Source: Pectobacterium aroidearum
GTDB taxonomy: Bacteria > Pseudomonadota > Gammaproteobacteria > Enterobacterales > Enterobacteriaceae
Direction of reading: 5' to 3'
Length of the DNA stretch: 64,000 nucleotides
Assembly (NCBI RefSeq): GCF_041228105.1
Contig: NZ_CP166097.1
Location: forward strand, 2,356,001 to 2,420,000
Part shown: piece after piece, positions 33,955 to 44,016 of the stretch
How the letters are laid out: each line of letters starts with the position of its first letter
Numbering within the stretch: position 1 is the first letter of the stretch
Translations under genes and position numbers: made by a program
Notes under the pieces: generated by a model
The model's database searches: none
Told to the model about the DNA's origin: nothing
Seen by the model: the letters and a program-made list of their open reading frames with translations, nothing else

Positions 33955-36900
33955 ATGAGCAAATTCCTTGACCGGTTACGTTACTTCAAACAACTGGCCG
34001 AACCGTTTTCCGATGGTCATGGCCAGACCCTCAATACCAATCGTGACTGGGAAGACGGCTATCGCAGTCGCTGGCAGCATGACAAAATCGTACGTTCTAC
34101 CCACGGAGTAAACTGCACCGGTTCATGTAGCTGGAAGATTTATGTGAAAAATGGTCTGGTGACGTGGGAAACGCAGCAGACTGACTATCCGCGTACCCGC
34201 CCGGACCTGCCTAACCATGAACCTCGCGGTTGCCCGCGCGGAGCCAGCTATTCCTGGTATCTCTACAGCGCTAACCGCCTGAAATACCCAATGATGCGTA
34301 AGCGCCTGCTGAAACTGTGGCGTGAAGCGAAACTGACGCACAGCGATCCAGTTGATGCCTGGGCATCCATCGTTAACGACCCCGAAAAAACCAAATACTA
34401 CAAACAAATTCGTGGCCGTGGCGGCTTCGTTCGTTCTGACTGGAACGAAGTCAACGAGCTGATCGCCGCCTCTAACGTTTACACAGCCAAGACCTTCGGC
34501 CCAGACCGCATTATCGGTTTCTCCCCGATTCCTGCGATGTCGATGGTGTCCTACGCCGCGGGTGCGCGTTACCTCTCTTTGCTCGGCGGTGTATGCCTGA
34601 GCTTCTACGACTGGTACTGTGACTTGCCGCCTGCGTCACCGATGACGTGGGGCGAACAAACTGACGTACCGGAGTCTGCCGACTGGTATAACTCCTCTTA
34701 CATCATTGCCTGGGGTTCTAACGTTCCGCAAACCCGTACCCCGGATGCCCACTTTTTTACGGAAGTCCGCTACAAAGGCACCAAAACCGTGGCGGTCACG
34801 CCGGATTACGCTGAAATCGCCAAGCTGTGCGATCAGTGGCTGAACCCGAAACAAGGGACCGACAGCGCGATGGCGCTGGCAATGGGCCACGTTATTCTCA
34901 AAGAATTCCACCTCGACAAACCAAGTCAGTATTTCAGCGAGTATGTGCGCCAATACACGGACTTACCGATGCTGGTGCTGCTGGAACCGCGCGAAGACGG
35001 TTACTACGCGGCGGGTCGTATGCTGCGAGCCTCCGATCTGGTGGACAACCTCGGTCAGGACAACAATCCGCAGTGGAAAACCATCGCGATTGACGATGAA
35101 AGCGGCAACCTGACGGCACCGCAAGGGTCGATTGGCTACCGTTGGGGCGATCAGGGCAAATGGAATCTGGAACAGCGCGACGGTCTGAGCGGTGAAGAAG
35201 TGAAGCTGCGCTTGAGCCTGCTGGGGTCGCACGACGATGTCGTTGATGTCGGCTTCCCGTATTTTGGTGGCGCGGTCAGCGAGCATTTCAACAACGTTGA
35301 GCTACAAGAAATTCTGCTGCACAAACTGCCGGTTAAGCGTTTGACGCTGGCTGACGGTAGCGAAGCGCTGGTTGCCTGCGTGTATGACCTGACGATGGCG
35401 AACTACGGTCTGGATCGCGGTCTGGGCGACGACAACTGCGCGCGTGATTACGATGATGTCAAAGCGTACAGCCCTGCCTGGGCCGAGAAGATTACTGGCG
35501 TTTCTCGTCAGAACATCATCCGTATTGCACGTGAATTCGCAGACAACGCGGATAAAACGCACGGGCGCTCTATGGTCATCGTCGGTGCGGGTATCAACCA
35601 CTGGTACCACATGGACATGAACTACCGCGGCATCATCAACATGCTGATTTTCTGCGGCTGTGTCGGTCAGAGCGGTGGCGGTTGGGCGCACTACGTCGGA
35701 CAAGAAAAATTGCGTCCGCAAACGGGCTGGACGCCGCTGGCGTTTGGTCTGGACTGGCAGCGTCCGCCGCGCCACATGAACAGCACGTCGTTCTTCTATA
35801 ACCACTCCAGCCAATGGCGTTATGAAACCGTCGCGCCGCAAGAGCTGCTGTCACCGCTGGCGGACAAATCCCGCTTTAGCGGCAGCATGATTGACTTCAA
35901 CGTACGTGCTGAACGTATGGGCTGGCTGCCGTCTGCGCCGCAACTGAACGTTAACCCGCTGGATATCGCGGAGAAAGCGCGGGCCGCGGGTGTAACGCCG
36001 CAGGACTATACCGTTGCCGCGTTGAAATCAGGCGAAATCAAATTTGCCGCTGAACAGCCGGATAGTGAGCAAAACTACCCACGCAACCTGTTCATCTGGC
36101 GTTCTAACCTGTTGGGTTCCTCCGGTAAAGGCCACGAATACATGCTGAAGTACCTGCTGGGTACGGAGCACGGTATTCAGGGGCAAGATCTGGGCACGGC
36201 AGGCAGCGTGAAGCCGGAAGAAGTGGAATGGCGCGATCAGGGCGTTGAAGGAAAACTGGATCTGGTGGTGACGCTTGATTTCCGTATGTCCAGCACCTGC
36301 CTGTACTCCGACATCGTTCTGCCAACGGCAACCTGGTACGAAAAAGACGACATGAATACCTCGGATATGCATCCGTTTATTCACCCGCTGTCTGCGGCTG
36401 TCGATCCTGCATGGGATTCCAAAAGCGACTGGGAAATCTACAAAGGTATTGCGAAAGCTTTCTCCCGCGTGTGTCAGGGACATCTGGGCCAGGAAACCGA
36501 TCTGGTGACCTTGCCGATTCAGCACGACTCGGCGGCGGAAATGGCACAGCCGTTTGGCGTGGATGACTGGAAAAAAGGCGAATGCGATCTGATTCCGGGC
36601 AAAACGGCACCGCACCTGATGGTCGTGGAGCGCGATTACCCGAACCTGTACGAACGTTTCACCTCGCTCGGTCCGTTGATGGACAAGCTGGGCAACGGTG
36701 GTAAAGGCATCGGTTGGAACACGCAGACCGAAGTCGATTTCCTGAAAAAGCTGAACTACACCAAAGCGGAAGGTGCGGCGGCAGGTCGTCCGAAGATTGA
36801 AACGGCGATCGACGCGGCAGAAGTAATTCTGTCTCTGGCCCCGGAAACCAACGGTCAGGTAGCGGTGAAAGCATGGGAAGCGCTGAGCAAATTCACGGGG

Positions 36901-37746
36901 CGTGACCACACGCATCTGGCACTGAATAAAGAAGACGAGAAAATTCGCTTCCGCGATATTCAGGCGCAGCCGCGCAAGATTATCTCCAGCCCGACCTGGT
37001 CTGGCCTCGAAGACGAACACGTTTCCTATAACGCCTGTTATACCAACGTTCATGAGCTGATTCCGTGGCGTACGCTGTCCGGCCGCCAGCAACTGTATCA
37101 AGACCATGAGTGGATGCGCGCCTTCGGTGAAAGCCTGCTGGTCTACCGTCCGCCGGTCGATACTCGTGCGGCAGAACCTGTAATGAATAAGAAACCTAAC
37201 GGCAACCCGGAAAAAGCGCTGAACTTCCTGACGCCGCACCAGAAATGGGGCATTCACTCCACGTACAGCGACAACTTGTTAATGCTGACGCTGGGACGTG
37301 GCGGCCCGATTATCTGGCTGAGCGAAGAGGATGCCCGCGATTTGGGCATTGCGGATAACGACTGGATAGAAGCGTTTAACGCCAACGGTGCGCTGACGGC
37401 ACGTGCGGTAGTTAGCCAACGTGTACCTGCGGGCATGACGATGATGTACCACGCGCAGGAACGCATTATTAATCTGCCTGGTTCGGAAGTGACCCAACAG
37501 CGCGGCGGTATTCACAACTCGGTGACCCGCATCACCCCGAAACCGACCCATATGATCGGTGGCTATGCCCAACTGGCTTATGGCTTTAACTACTACGGCA
37601 CCGTCGGGTCAAACCGCGATGAATTCGTCGTGGTTCGTAAAATGAAACGCATCGACTGGCTGGATGATGAAGGCCAGGACTATGTTCAGCAACAAACGGT
37701 TCAGCAACAAACAGTACAAAAATCGGTACAGCAGGAGAAAGCCTGA
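33955..37746 (+). CDS. narG: Respiratory nitrate reductase alpha subunit NarG
   Basis: A 1263-residue molybdenum enzyme that reduces nitrate to nitrite on the cytosolic face of the membrane. The N-terminal region carries the FS0 iron-sulfur ligands in HGVNCTGSCSWKIYV, and the Mo-bis-MGD fold follows through the whole length. AGGAGAG precedes the ATG. The C-terminus has a short glutamine-rich extension with a duplicated QQQTV unit, seen as a direct repeat near 37686-37720. The stop overlaps the narH start (TGATG). An FNR site lies upstream. Confidence 0.97.
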   Translation: MSKFLDRLRYFKQLAEPFSDGHGQTLNTNRDWEDGYRSRWQHDKIVRSTHGVNCTGSCSWKIYVKNGLVTWETQQTDYPRTRPDLPNHEPRGCPRGASYSWYLYSANRLKYPMMRKRLLKLWREAKLTHSDPVDAWASIVNDPEKTKYYKQIRGRGGFVRSDWNEVNELIAASNVYTAKTFGPDRIIGFSPIPAMSMVSYAAGARYLSLLGGVCLSFYDWYCDLPPASPMTWGEQTDVPESADWYNSSYIIAWGSNVPQTRTPDAHFFTEVRYKGTKTVAVTPDYAEIAKLCDQWLNPKQGTDSAMALAMGHVILKEFHLDKPSQYFSEYVRQYTDLPMLVLLEPREDGYYAAGRMLRASDLVDNLGQDNNPQWKTIAIDDESGNLTAPQGSIGYRWGDQGKWNLEQRDGLSGEEVKLRLSLLGSHDDVVDVGFPYFGGAVSEHFNNVELQEILLHKLPVKRLTLADGSEALVACVYDLTMANYGLDRGLGDDNCARDYDDVKAYSPAWAEKITGVSRQNIIRIAREFADNADKTHGRSMVIVGAGINHWYHMDMNYRGIINMLIFCGCVGQSGGGWAHYVGQEKLRPQTGWTPLAFGLDWQRPPRHMNSTSFFYNHSSQWRYETVAPQELLSPLADKSRFSGSMIDFNVRAERMGWLPSAPQLNVNPLDIAEKARAAGVTPQDYTVAALKSGEIKFAAEQPDSEQNYPRNLFIWRSNLLGSSGKGHEYMLKYLLGTEHGIQGQDLGTAGSVKPEEVEWRDQGVEGKLDLVVTLDFRMSSTCLYSDIVLPTATWYEKDDMNTSDMHPFIHPLSAAVDPAWDSKSDWEIYKGIAKAFSRVCQGHLGQETDLVTLPIQHDSAAEMAQPFGVDDWKKGECDLIPGKTAPHLMVVERDYPNLYERFTSLGPLMDKLGNGGKGIGWNTQTEVDFLKKLNYTKAEGAAAGRPKIETAIDAAEVILSLAPETNGQVAVKAWEALSKFTGRDHTHLALNKEDEKIRFRDIQAQPRKIISSPTWSGLEDEHVSYNACYTNVHELIPWRTLSGRQQLYQDHEWMRAFGESLLVYRPPVDTRAAEPVMNKKPNGNPEKALNFLTPHQKWGIHSTYSDNLLMLTLGRGGPIIWLSEEDARDLGIADNDWIEAFNANGALTARAVVSQRVPAGMTMMYHAQERIINLPGSEVTQQRGGIHNSVTRITPKPTHMIGGYAQLAYGFNYYGTVGSNRDEFVVVRKMKRIDWLDDEGQDYVQQQTVQQQTVQKSVQQEKA

Positions 37747-39311
37747 TGAAAATTCGTTCACAAGTGGGCATGGTGCTGAATCTGGACAAATGCATCGGTT
37801 GTCACACCTGCTCCGTTACCTGTAAAAACGTCTGGACCAGCCGTGAAGGGATGGAATACGCCTGGTTTAACAACGTCGAAACCAAACCGGGCGTGGGCTA
37901 TCCCCATGCCTGGGAAGATCAGGAAAAATGGAAGGGCGGCTGGATCCGTAAAATCAGCGGTAAGCTTGAGCCGCGTATGGGTAATCGCGTCAGCGTGTTG
38001 TCCAAAATCTTCGCTAACCCGGATGTGCCGGAAATCGACGACTACTATGAGCCGTTCGACTACGACTATCAGAACCTGCGTAAAGCGCCGGAAGGTAAGC
38101 ATCAGCCTGTCGCCCGCCCGCGCTCGCTGATTACCGGCCAGCGGATGAAGAAAATCGAGAACGGCCCGAACTGGGAAGACGATCTGGGTGGTGAATTTAG
38201 CGTACGCGCCAAAGATAAAAACTTTGAGCATATGCAGAAAGAGATGTACGGCCAGTTCGAAAACACGTTCATGATGTATCTGCCGCGTCTGTGTGAGCAC
38301 TGCCTGAACCCGGCGTGTGTCGCGACCTGTCCGAGCGGCGCGATCTACAAACGTGGCGAAGACGGTATCGTCCTGATCGATCAGGATAAATGCCGCGGCT
38401 GGCGTATGTGCCTGACCGGTTGCCCGTACAAGAAAATCTACTTCAACTGGAAGAGCGGCAAATCAGAAAAATGTATTTTCTGCTACCCGCGTATCGAAAG
38501 CGGTCAACCGACGCTCTGCTCGGAAACCTGCGTTGGACGTATCCGCTATCTGGGTGTGCTGCTCTATGATGCCGACCGCATCGAACAAGCGGCGTCGGTG
38601 GAAAACGAGAAAGATCTGTACCAGAGCCAACTGGACGTGTTCCTTGATCCGCACGACCCGAAAGTGATTGAACAAGCACTGAAAGACGGCATTCCAAACA
38701 GCGTCATTGAAGCGGCACAGCAGTCGCCGGTGTACAAAATGGCGATGGATTGGAAGCTGGCGCTGCCGCTGCACCCAGAATACCGCACGCTGCCGATGGT
38801 CTGGTACGTCCCGCCGTTGTCACCGATTCAGTCTGCGGCGGATGCCGGCCAACTGGCACACAGCGGCGTATTGCCGGACGTCGAAAGCCTGCGCATTCCG
38901 GTGCAGTATCTGGCGAACCTGCTGACCGCAGGGGATACCGAGCCTGTCTTGCTGGCGCTGAAACGTATGCTGGCGATGCGTCACTACAAACGTGCGGAAA
39001 GCGTAGAAGGCAAGATTGATACCAGTGCGCTGGAACAGGTTGGGTTGACGGAAGCTCAGGCGCAGGAAATGTACCGCTATCTGGCGATTGCTAACTACGA
39101 AGACCGTTTCGTGATTCCATCAAGCCATCGTGAACTGGCTCGTGAAGCCTTCCCGGAAAGCAAAGGCTGCGGCTTCAGCTTTGGCGATGGCTGCCACGGC
39201 AGCGATACCAAGTTCAACTTGTTCAACAGCAAGCGTATTGATGCGATTGATGTCAGCAGCAAAACGCGCGATATGAACAGCAAAGTCATGCGGGAGACTA
39301 ATCATGATTAG
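37746..39311 (+). CDS. narH: Respiratory nitrate reductase beta subunit NarH
   Basis: A 521-residue electron-transfer subunit with four cysteine groups for four iron-sulfur clusters: CIGCHTCSVTCKN, CEHCLNPACVATCP, CRGWRMCLTGCP and CIFCYPRIE with CSETC. The tryptophan in CRGWRMC marks the [3Fe-4S] cluster, as in E. coli. It passes electrons from NarI haem to NarG. Translationally coupled to narG and overlapping narJ by 8 bases. Confidence 0.97.
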   Translation: MKIRSQVGMVLNLDKCIGCHTCSVTCKNVWTSREGMEYAWFNNVETKPGVGYPHAWEDQEKWKGGWIRKISGKLEPRMGNRVSVLSKIFANPDVPEIDDYYEPFDYDYQNLRKAPEGKHQPVARPRSLITGQRMKKIENGPNWEDDLGGEFSVRAKDKNFEHMQKEMYGQFENTFMMYLPRLCEHCLNPACVATCPSGAIYKRGEDGIVLIDQDKCRGWRMCLTGCPYKKIYFNWKSGKSEKCIFCYPRIESGQPTLCSETCVGRIRYLGVLLYDADRIEQAASVENEKDLYQSQLDVFLDPHDPKVIEQALKDGIPNSVIEAAQQSPVYKMAMDWKLALPLHPEYRTLPMVWYVPPLSPIQSAADAGQLAHSGVLPDVESLRIPVQYLANLLTAGDTEPVLLALKRMLAMRHYKRAESVEGKIDTSALEQVGLTEAQAQEMYRYLAIANYEDRFVIPSSHRELAREAFPESKGCGFSFGDGCHGSDTKFNLFNSKRIDAIDVSSKTRDMNSKVMRETNHD

Positions 39312-40023
39312 CCTGCGGATTATTGCCCGCCTGCTGGACTACCCCGATAGCGAGTTGTGGGAAAACCAAGCTGAGCTGATCGAGGCGGTAGAGCAGGCCG
39401 ATGCCTTACCGTTGCGTGAAAGCCATCAACTGATGCAGTTCATCAATACCTTGTGTGCGCAAGATTTGTTGGACAAACAGGCGGAGTACAGCGGCCTGTT
39501 TGATCGCGGCCGGGCGACCTCGCTGCTGCTGTTCGAGCACGTTCACGGTGAGTCTCGTGACCGTGGTCAGGCGATGGTCGATCTGATGCAGCAATATCAG
39601 GATGCCGGTTTGGCGCTGGATTGCCGTGAGCTGCCGGACTACCTACCGCTGTATCTTGAGTACCTTTCTCGTCTGGAGCCCGCGCAGAGCCGCGCGGGTT
39701 TAGTCGACATCGCGCCAATTCTGGCGTTGATTGGCGCGCGTTTGCAGCAGCGTGACAGCAGCTATGCTGTGCTGTTCGATCTGCTGCTGGCGCTGTCCGG
39801 TAGCGACCTGAAAAGTGACGATGTCACACACAAGGTGGTTGACGAAACGCGCGACGACACGCCGCAGGCGCTGGATGCCGTGTGGGAAGAGGAACAGGTT
39901 AAGTTCCTCGGCGAAGAAGGCTGCGCATCGGCCCAACAAACGCAACACCAACGCCGCTTCGCTGGCGCGGTGGTGCCGCAATATCTGAATCTTGACGCGA
40001 CATCGGCGGGAGGGCAACGCTAA
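39304..40023 (+). CDS. narJ: Nitrate reductase assembly chaperone NarJ
   Basis: A 239-residue cytosolic helical chaperone of the TorD/NarJ group, needed to insert the molybdenum cofactor into NarG and to dock the complex on NarI. Typical features are [17 protein letters not shown] at the start and the acidic helix around [16 protein letters not shown]. It starts inside the end of narH and its stop overlaps the narI start by one base (TAATG). Confidence 0.95.
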   Translation: MISLRIIARLLDYPDSELWENQAELIEAVEQADALPLRESHQLMQFINTLCAQDLLDKQAEYSGLFDRGRATSLLLFEHVHGESRDRGQAMVDLMQQYQDAGLALDCRELPDYLPLYLEYLSRLEPAQSRAGLVDIAPILALIGARLQQRDSSYAVLFDLLLALSGSDLKSDDVTHKVVDETRDDTPQALDAVWEEEQVKFLGEEGCASAQQTQHQRRFAGAVVPQYLNLDATSAGGQR

Positions 40024-40727
40024 TGAGTGCAATCACGAACTCTTCTTTTATAAACTTCAGCAATGTGTTCTTTTTTGACATCTATCCTTACCTGGCGATG
40101 GCCATTTTCCTGATTGGTAGCTGGCTGCGCTATGACTACGGCCAGTACAGCTGGCGTGCGGGTTCGAGCCAAATGCTGGATAAGAAAGGGATGCGTCTGG
40201 CGTCCAACCTGTTCCATCTGGGGATTCTGGGCGTCTTTGCCGGGCATTTCCTCGGTATGCTGACGCCGCACTGGATGTACGAAGCCTTCCTGCCAATGGA
40301 CGTAAAACAGAAAATGGCGATGTTTGGCGGTGGTGCGGCAGGTCTGCTGACGTTTGTCGGTGGCGTGCTGTTGTTAAAGCGCCGTCTGACCAACCCGCGC
40401 ATTCGTGCCACGTCCAGCGTTGGCGACATTCTTATTCTGTCTTTGCTGGTGATTCAGGCGGGGCTGGGGCTGCTGACCATTCCGTTCTCTGCACAGCATA
40501 TGGACGGCAGTGAAATGTTGAAGCTGGTTGGTTGGGCGCAAAGCGTGGCGTTTTTCCAGGGCGGGGCGTCTGCACATTTGGCTGGGGTTGCGCTGATCTT
40601 CAAGCTGCACATCGTGCTGGGGCTGACGCTGTTCGTTCTGTTTCCGTTCTGTCGTCTGGTTCACATCTGGAGCGCACCGGTCGAGTATCTGACGCGTCGC
40701 TACCAGCTCGTGCGTAACCGTCGCTAA
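40023..40727 (+). CDS. narI: Respiratory nitrate reductase gamma subunit NarI
   Basis: A 234-residue inner-membrane cytochrome b with five membrane helices. Haem ligand histidines are expected in [17 protein letters not shown] (two histidines ten residues apart) and in [11 protein letters not shown] with CRLVHIWS. It oxidises quinol at the periplasmic side and anchors NarGH. Last gene of the operon; a strong terminator follows. Confidence 0.96.
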   Translation: MSAITNSSFINFSNVFFFDIYPYLAMAIFLIGSWLRYDYGQYSWRAGSSQMLDKKGMRLASNLFHLGILGVFAGHFLGMLTPHWMYEAFLPMDVKQKMAMFGGGAAGLLTFVGGVLLLKRRLTNPRIRATSSVGDILILSLLVIQAGLGLLTIPFSAQHMDGSEMLKLVGWAQSVAFFQGGASAHLAGVALIFKLHIVLGLTLFVLFPFCRLVHIWSAPVEYLTRRYQLVRNRR

Positions 40728-40735
40728 GTATGATA

Positions 40736-40771
40736 AAAACGGCGGCGTTATCGTAACGCCGCCGTTTTAAC
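40736..40771. terminator. Terminator after narGHJI
   Basis: AAAACGGCGGCGTTA and TAACGCCGCCGTTTT form a near-perfect stem of about 15 bp. A and T runs flank it, so it works in both directions between narI and the convergent EamA gene. Confidence 0.9.
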
Positions 40772-40828
40772 GTCTTCCTTTTCATCTTTCCCCGCCAACA
40801 ACGGCCGTTATCAGCAGTTCTTCATTAA

Positions 40829-41701
40829 TTACTTACCTCGTGCCGTCGTCCATTGCACGGCGAAAATGCTGGCTAACACGATCGCCAAACCCAGAAACGC
40901 CGTACCGGTCATCGATTGCGAAAGCAGAACCCAACCCAGCACTACGGCAGTGAGTGGACTTAGCAGCCCTAATGAGGCAACGGCAACCGTTGGCAGACGG
41001 GATACGCCACGGAACCAGAGCCCATAAGCGAGTACGGCACCCGCAAGGCAAAGATAGGCGTAGGCGGCCCATTGCGACAGGGTTAACGCGGGCAGCGGCG
41101 CATCAACCAGCCATGCGACTGGCGCCAGCATTAATCCGCCGATGAAAAGTTGCCAGCCGGTAAGCGGCAGCACGGGCAGATCGAGCCGCCAGCGGCGCGT
41201 CAGCCAGACTCCCGTCGCCATACACACCGCACCCAGCAGCGCAGCGGCGATTCCGATAGGTTCAAAGGTCGTCTGCGGCGACAGCAGCAGAATGGCCATG
41301 CCGCCGACGCCGATGATCGCCGACCACAGCGTAGCCAGTCTGGGGGCGCGATGATCCACCGCCCAGACCAACACCATGACCAGCAGCGGTTGGATCGCGC
41401 CCAGTACCGCTGCCAATCCGCCAGGCAAACGGTAAGCGGCGACGAACAGCAGTGCCTGAAAAACACCGATATTCAGAGCGCTGAGCACGACGATGCGCCA
41501 CCAGTCTTGCCGGGCAGGAAAGCGGCGGGTGAATAAAAGCAGTAATAGACCCGCAGGCAGCACGCGGATAAGCGCCGCCGTGAAGGGACGATCCGGTGGC
41601 AGGAGTTCGGATGTCACAATGTAGGTAGACCCCCAAATCGCGGGAGCCATCGCCGTGAGTAGAACGTCACGCCAATAGTGTGGTGAGGATGCAGTGTTCA
41701 T
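40829..41701 (-). CDS. EamA/DMT-family exporter
   Basis: A 290-residue protein with ten membrane segments in two five-helix EamA repeats. The N-terminal MAPAIWGSTYIVTSELLPPD and LIRVLPAGLLLLLF motifs are typical of drug/metabolite transporters of the YedA/RhtA-like branch. It is divergent from a MarR regulator with a short shared promoter region, which suggests that the regulator controls it. The substrate is unknown. Confidence 0.87.
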   Translation of the reverse strand: MNTASSPHYWRDVLLTAMAPAIWGSTYIVTSELLPPDRPFTAALIRVLPAGLLLLLFTRRFPARQDWWRIVVLSALNIGVFQALLFVAAYRLPGGLAAVLGAIQPLLVMVLVWAVDHRAPRLATLWSAIIGVGGMAILLLSPQTTFEPIGIAAALLGAVCMATGVWLTRRWRLDLPVLPLTGWQLFIGGLMLAPVAWLVDAPLPALTLSQWAAYAYLCLAGAVLAYGLWFRGVSRLPTVAVASLGLLSPLTAVVLGWVLLSQSMTGTAFLGLAIVLASIFAVQWTTARGK

Positions 41702-41715
41702 GACTTTACCTTCAA

Positions 41716-41761
41716 TTCAAGATATTATGATAGTGTTGATTAATTAACTTGAAGTCAAGAT
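41716..41761. promoter_or_regulatory. Candidate MarR operator region
   Basis: The 62-base divergent gap holds TTCAAG (41716) facing CTTGAA (41748), the palindrome CTTGA-AG-TCAAG, and the palindrome TTAATTAA. Nested inverted repeats of this kind are expected of a MarR operator between the regulator and its target. Confidence 0.5.
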
Positions 41762-41763
41762 AA

Positions 41764-42291
41764 ATGAAAAATCAAACTCGCGAGCGCGAATACGACGCGG
41801 TCGATGCCATTCTTGAACAGTGGCGGCGCGAACGGCCTGATCTAGATGCCAGCCCGATGGGACCGATTGGACGTCTACGACGCTGTGCCGTGCTCATGGA
41901 TCAGCGTCTGGAATCCTGTTTTTCCCGATTCGATCTGAGCAGTTGGGAATTTGATATGTTGGCGACGCTGCGGCGTGCGGGCGCGCCGCATTGCCTGAGC
42001 CCGACGGATTTGTTCTCCACGCTGATGGTGACGTCGGGTACCATGACTCACCGCCTAAAGCGTCTTGAAACCCGTGGATTTATCGAACGCGTGCAGAATG
42101 AACAGGATGCGCGCAGTACGCTTGTGCAACTCACTGGTACGGGGCTTGAACTGATTAACCGTGCCGTTGAGGCACACATTGAGAACGAGCGTCAGGTGCT
42201 CTCGGTACTGCCTGCCGATGTCCTGGCTGCGCTTGATGATAACCTCGCGGCGCTACTGCGAGGGCTGGAAAATCATAACAAAGGGAACTGA
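41764..42291 (+). CDS. MarR-family transcriptional regulator
   Basis: A 175-residue winged-helix regulator. The recognition region is in LSPTDLFSTLMVTSGTMTHR, and the wing carries VQNEQDARSTLVQLTGTG, with the D-x-R-S/R motif typical of MarR. These proteins usually repress an adjacent exporter and release DNA on binding a phenolic or similar ligand. It is divergent from the EamA gene and is followed after 3 bases by the OsmC-like gene, so those two are co-transcribed. Confidence 0.92.
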   Translation: MKNQTREREYDAVDAILEQWRRERPDLDASPMGPIGRLRRCAVLMDQRLESCFSRFDLSSWEFDMLATLRRAGAPHCLSPTDLFSTLMVTSGTMTHRLKRLETRGFIERVQNEQDARSTLVQLTGTGLELINRAVEAHIENERQVLSVLPADVLAALDDNLAALLRGLENHNKGN

Positions 42292-42294
42292 GCC

Positions 42295-42771
42295 ATGTCT
42301 GAATACCGTGCTTTAATCTGCTGGCAGCGCGATGGGCAAGATTTTATTGATAACCGCTACAGCCGACTGCATCAGTGGCAGTTTGATGGCGGTATTACGC
42401 TGCGTGCCTCATCGTCACCGCATGTTGTCCCGCTACCTTTTTCGCTGGAAGACGCAGTCGACCCTGAAGAGGCGCTGGTGGCCTCGTTGTCCAGTTGCCA
42501 TATGCTGTGGTTTCTTTCCATTGCGGCCAAAAAACGTTTCTGCGTGGATGATTATCAGGATCACGCGGTGGGCACGATGGGCGTGAATGCGGCAGGAAAA
42601 ACGGCGATGTTGGACGTCACGCTGCGTCCGCAGGTAACATTCAGCGGCGAAAAGCAGCCTACCGCTGAGCAATATGCCCAGTTGCATGAACTAGCACATG
42701 ACGCCTGCTACATCGCCCACTCGGTGAATTTTCCGGTGAACTGCGAGCCGACGTTAGGGACGAGCAACTGA
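42295..42771 (+). CDS. OsmC-family peroxiredoxin-like protein
   Basis: A 158-residue protein with the two redox cysteines of the OsmC/Ohr family: one in ASLSSCHMLWFL, the other in HDACYIAHSVNFPV. Members reduce organic hydroperoxides or act on reactive electrophiles. It is downstream of the MarR gene in the same transcript, as ohr often is with ohrR, but this MarR lacks an obvious N-terminal sensing cysteine. The substrate is inferred only. Confidence 0.88.
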   Translation: MSEYRALICWQRDGQDFIDNRYSRLHQWQFDGGITLRASSSPHVVPLPFSLEDAVDPEEALVASLSSCHMLWFLSIAAKKRFCVDDYQDHAVGTMGVNAAGKTAMLDVTLRPQVTFSGEKQPTAEQYAQLHELAHDACYIAHSVNFPVNCEPTLGTSN

Positions 42772-42873
42772 ACTGAACGCGTTGACGGCGCGCAGAGATA
42801 AACGTGAGTGATGTGAAATCACCGCCCGACGCGTGCAGATCGGGCGGGATGAGCGATTGCATGTAGCCGGTCA

Positions 42874-44016
42874 TCACCATCCGGTAATGCGCTGCCAGGT
42901 TTCCTGCGCATTCCTGTGCGATTTCAGCACCTGATAGTGTTGATGCATCGCGGCTGTCGCGCAGGCGTGGTTAGGCAATATCCGCAACCGCGTGCCGACG
43001 GGGAAATGATCGACCGAAAGTCCACTGTCGACAGGTAGCGTGATAATGCCGTGTTCCTGATTGGTGATCGTCACGCAGAGGTCGTTGTAAGGGCTGCCGT
43101 ACAGGTCGCAAACTAGCCCGTAACCGTAATCCTTTGCCTGAGGTGCTGTGCCGCGATCGCGGGAAAGCGCCATCCAGCCTGCATCAATAAACACCCAGCC
43201 TTTTTCACGGTTGTGACCAATGACGGTGCTGACAACCGACAGGGCGATATCGTCCAATGTGCACACCCCGACATTTTTCATTACCAGATCGAACGTGGTG
43301 AACACGCCCGCTCTGACTTCGGTCACGCCGGTGAGATCTTCGGCAAAATGTGCCGTCGGCGTGGCACCGACGCTGAGTTCAGGGCAGGCAATCCCCAGCG
43401 CGCGAACACGCCGTCCGGCGGTGTTGATGGCTTCACATTCTGCACGTGCGGCCGCCCTGATCGCCTCGTCTGTGCGGCAAGCGTACGATTCTCCCGCGTG
43501 CGCCAGCAGGCCAGTGAGTGTTGCACCGTTGCCGTCGATCTGTTTCGCCAGCGCAAGTAACGCGTCGCTTTCCGGCGGGATGCCGCCGCGGTGCCCGTCG
43601 CAGTCGATCTCAATAAAGACTGAAAATGTCACGCTGTTGGCGCGAGCAAAATCGACCACCGCCTGCGCCTGTTCCGCGCTATCCAGCAGAATATGAATAT
43701 TCACGCCATTACGGATTAAGTTGGCGATGCGCGGCAGTTTGTGCGGGGCGATTCCCACGGCATAGAGCAGGTTGGTATAACCCGCCTCGGCAAAGGCTTC
43801 CGCTTCTGCCAGCGTCGAAACTGTCGCGGGTGAATTGGCATCTTTGAGCAGATAGCGACCGGCTTCAATCGAGCGTAGCGTTTTGAGATGCGGTCGAACC
43901 CGGCTGCCCAACGCTTCCGTTCGCTGATAAAGCCTGTCGATATTGCGTTGAAAGCGGAACTCATCAATCAGTAAAAAGGGCGTTTCCAGCGCGTTAAGCC
44001 ATGCAATATTGTTCAT
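42874..44016 (-). CDS. DSD1-family PLP enzyme (D-threonine aldolase / beta-hydroxyaspartate aldolase-like)
   Basis: A 380-residue fold-type III PLP protein. The N-terminal alanine-racemase-like barrel has TPFLLIDEFRFQRNI and the PLP lysine in RVRPHLKTLRS. The C-terminal metal-binding pair is in LPNHACATAAMHQHY, matching the His-x-Cys zinc ligands of D-serine dehydratase and D-threonine aldolases. The family covers D-threonine aldolases, D-serine dehydratases and beta-hydroxyaspartate aldolase (BhcC). Last gene of a three-gene operon, overlapping the preceding gene by four bases. Exact substrate not determinable here. Confidence 0.87.
   Translation of the reverse strand: MNNIAWLNALETPFLLIDEFRFQRNIDRLYQRTEALGSRVRPHLKTLRSIEAGRYLLKDANSPATVSTLAEAEAFAEAGYTNLLYAVGIAPHKLPRIANLIRNGVNIHILLDSAEQAQAVVDFARANSVTFSVFIEIDCDGHRGGIPPESDALLALAKQIDGNGATLTGLLAHAGESYACRTDEAIRAAARAECEAINTAGRRVRALGIACPELSVGATPTAHFAEDLTGVTEVRAGVFTTFDLVMKNVGVCTLDDIALSVVSTVIGHNREKGWVFIDAGWMALSRDRGTAPQAKDYGYGLVCDLYGSPYNDLCVTITNQEHGIITLPVDSGLSVDHFPVGTRLRILPNHACATAAMHQHYQVLKSHRNAQETWQRITGW

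Noticed and set aside
36028..37257. Long minus-strand open frame inside narG
   Set aside because: Antisense shadow of a highly expressed GC-rich gene; no ribosome site or known family, and narG is certain.
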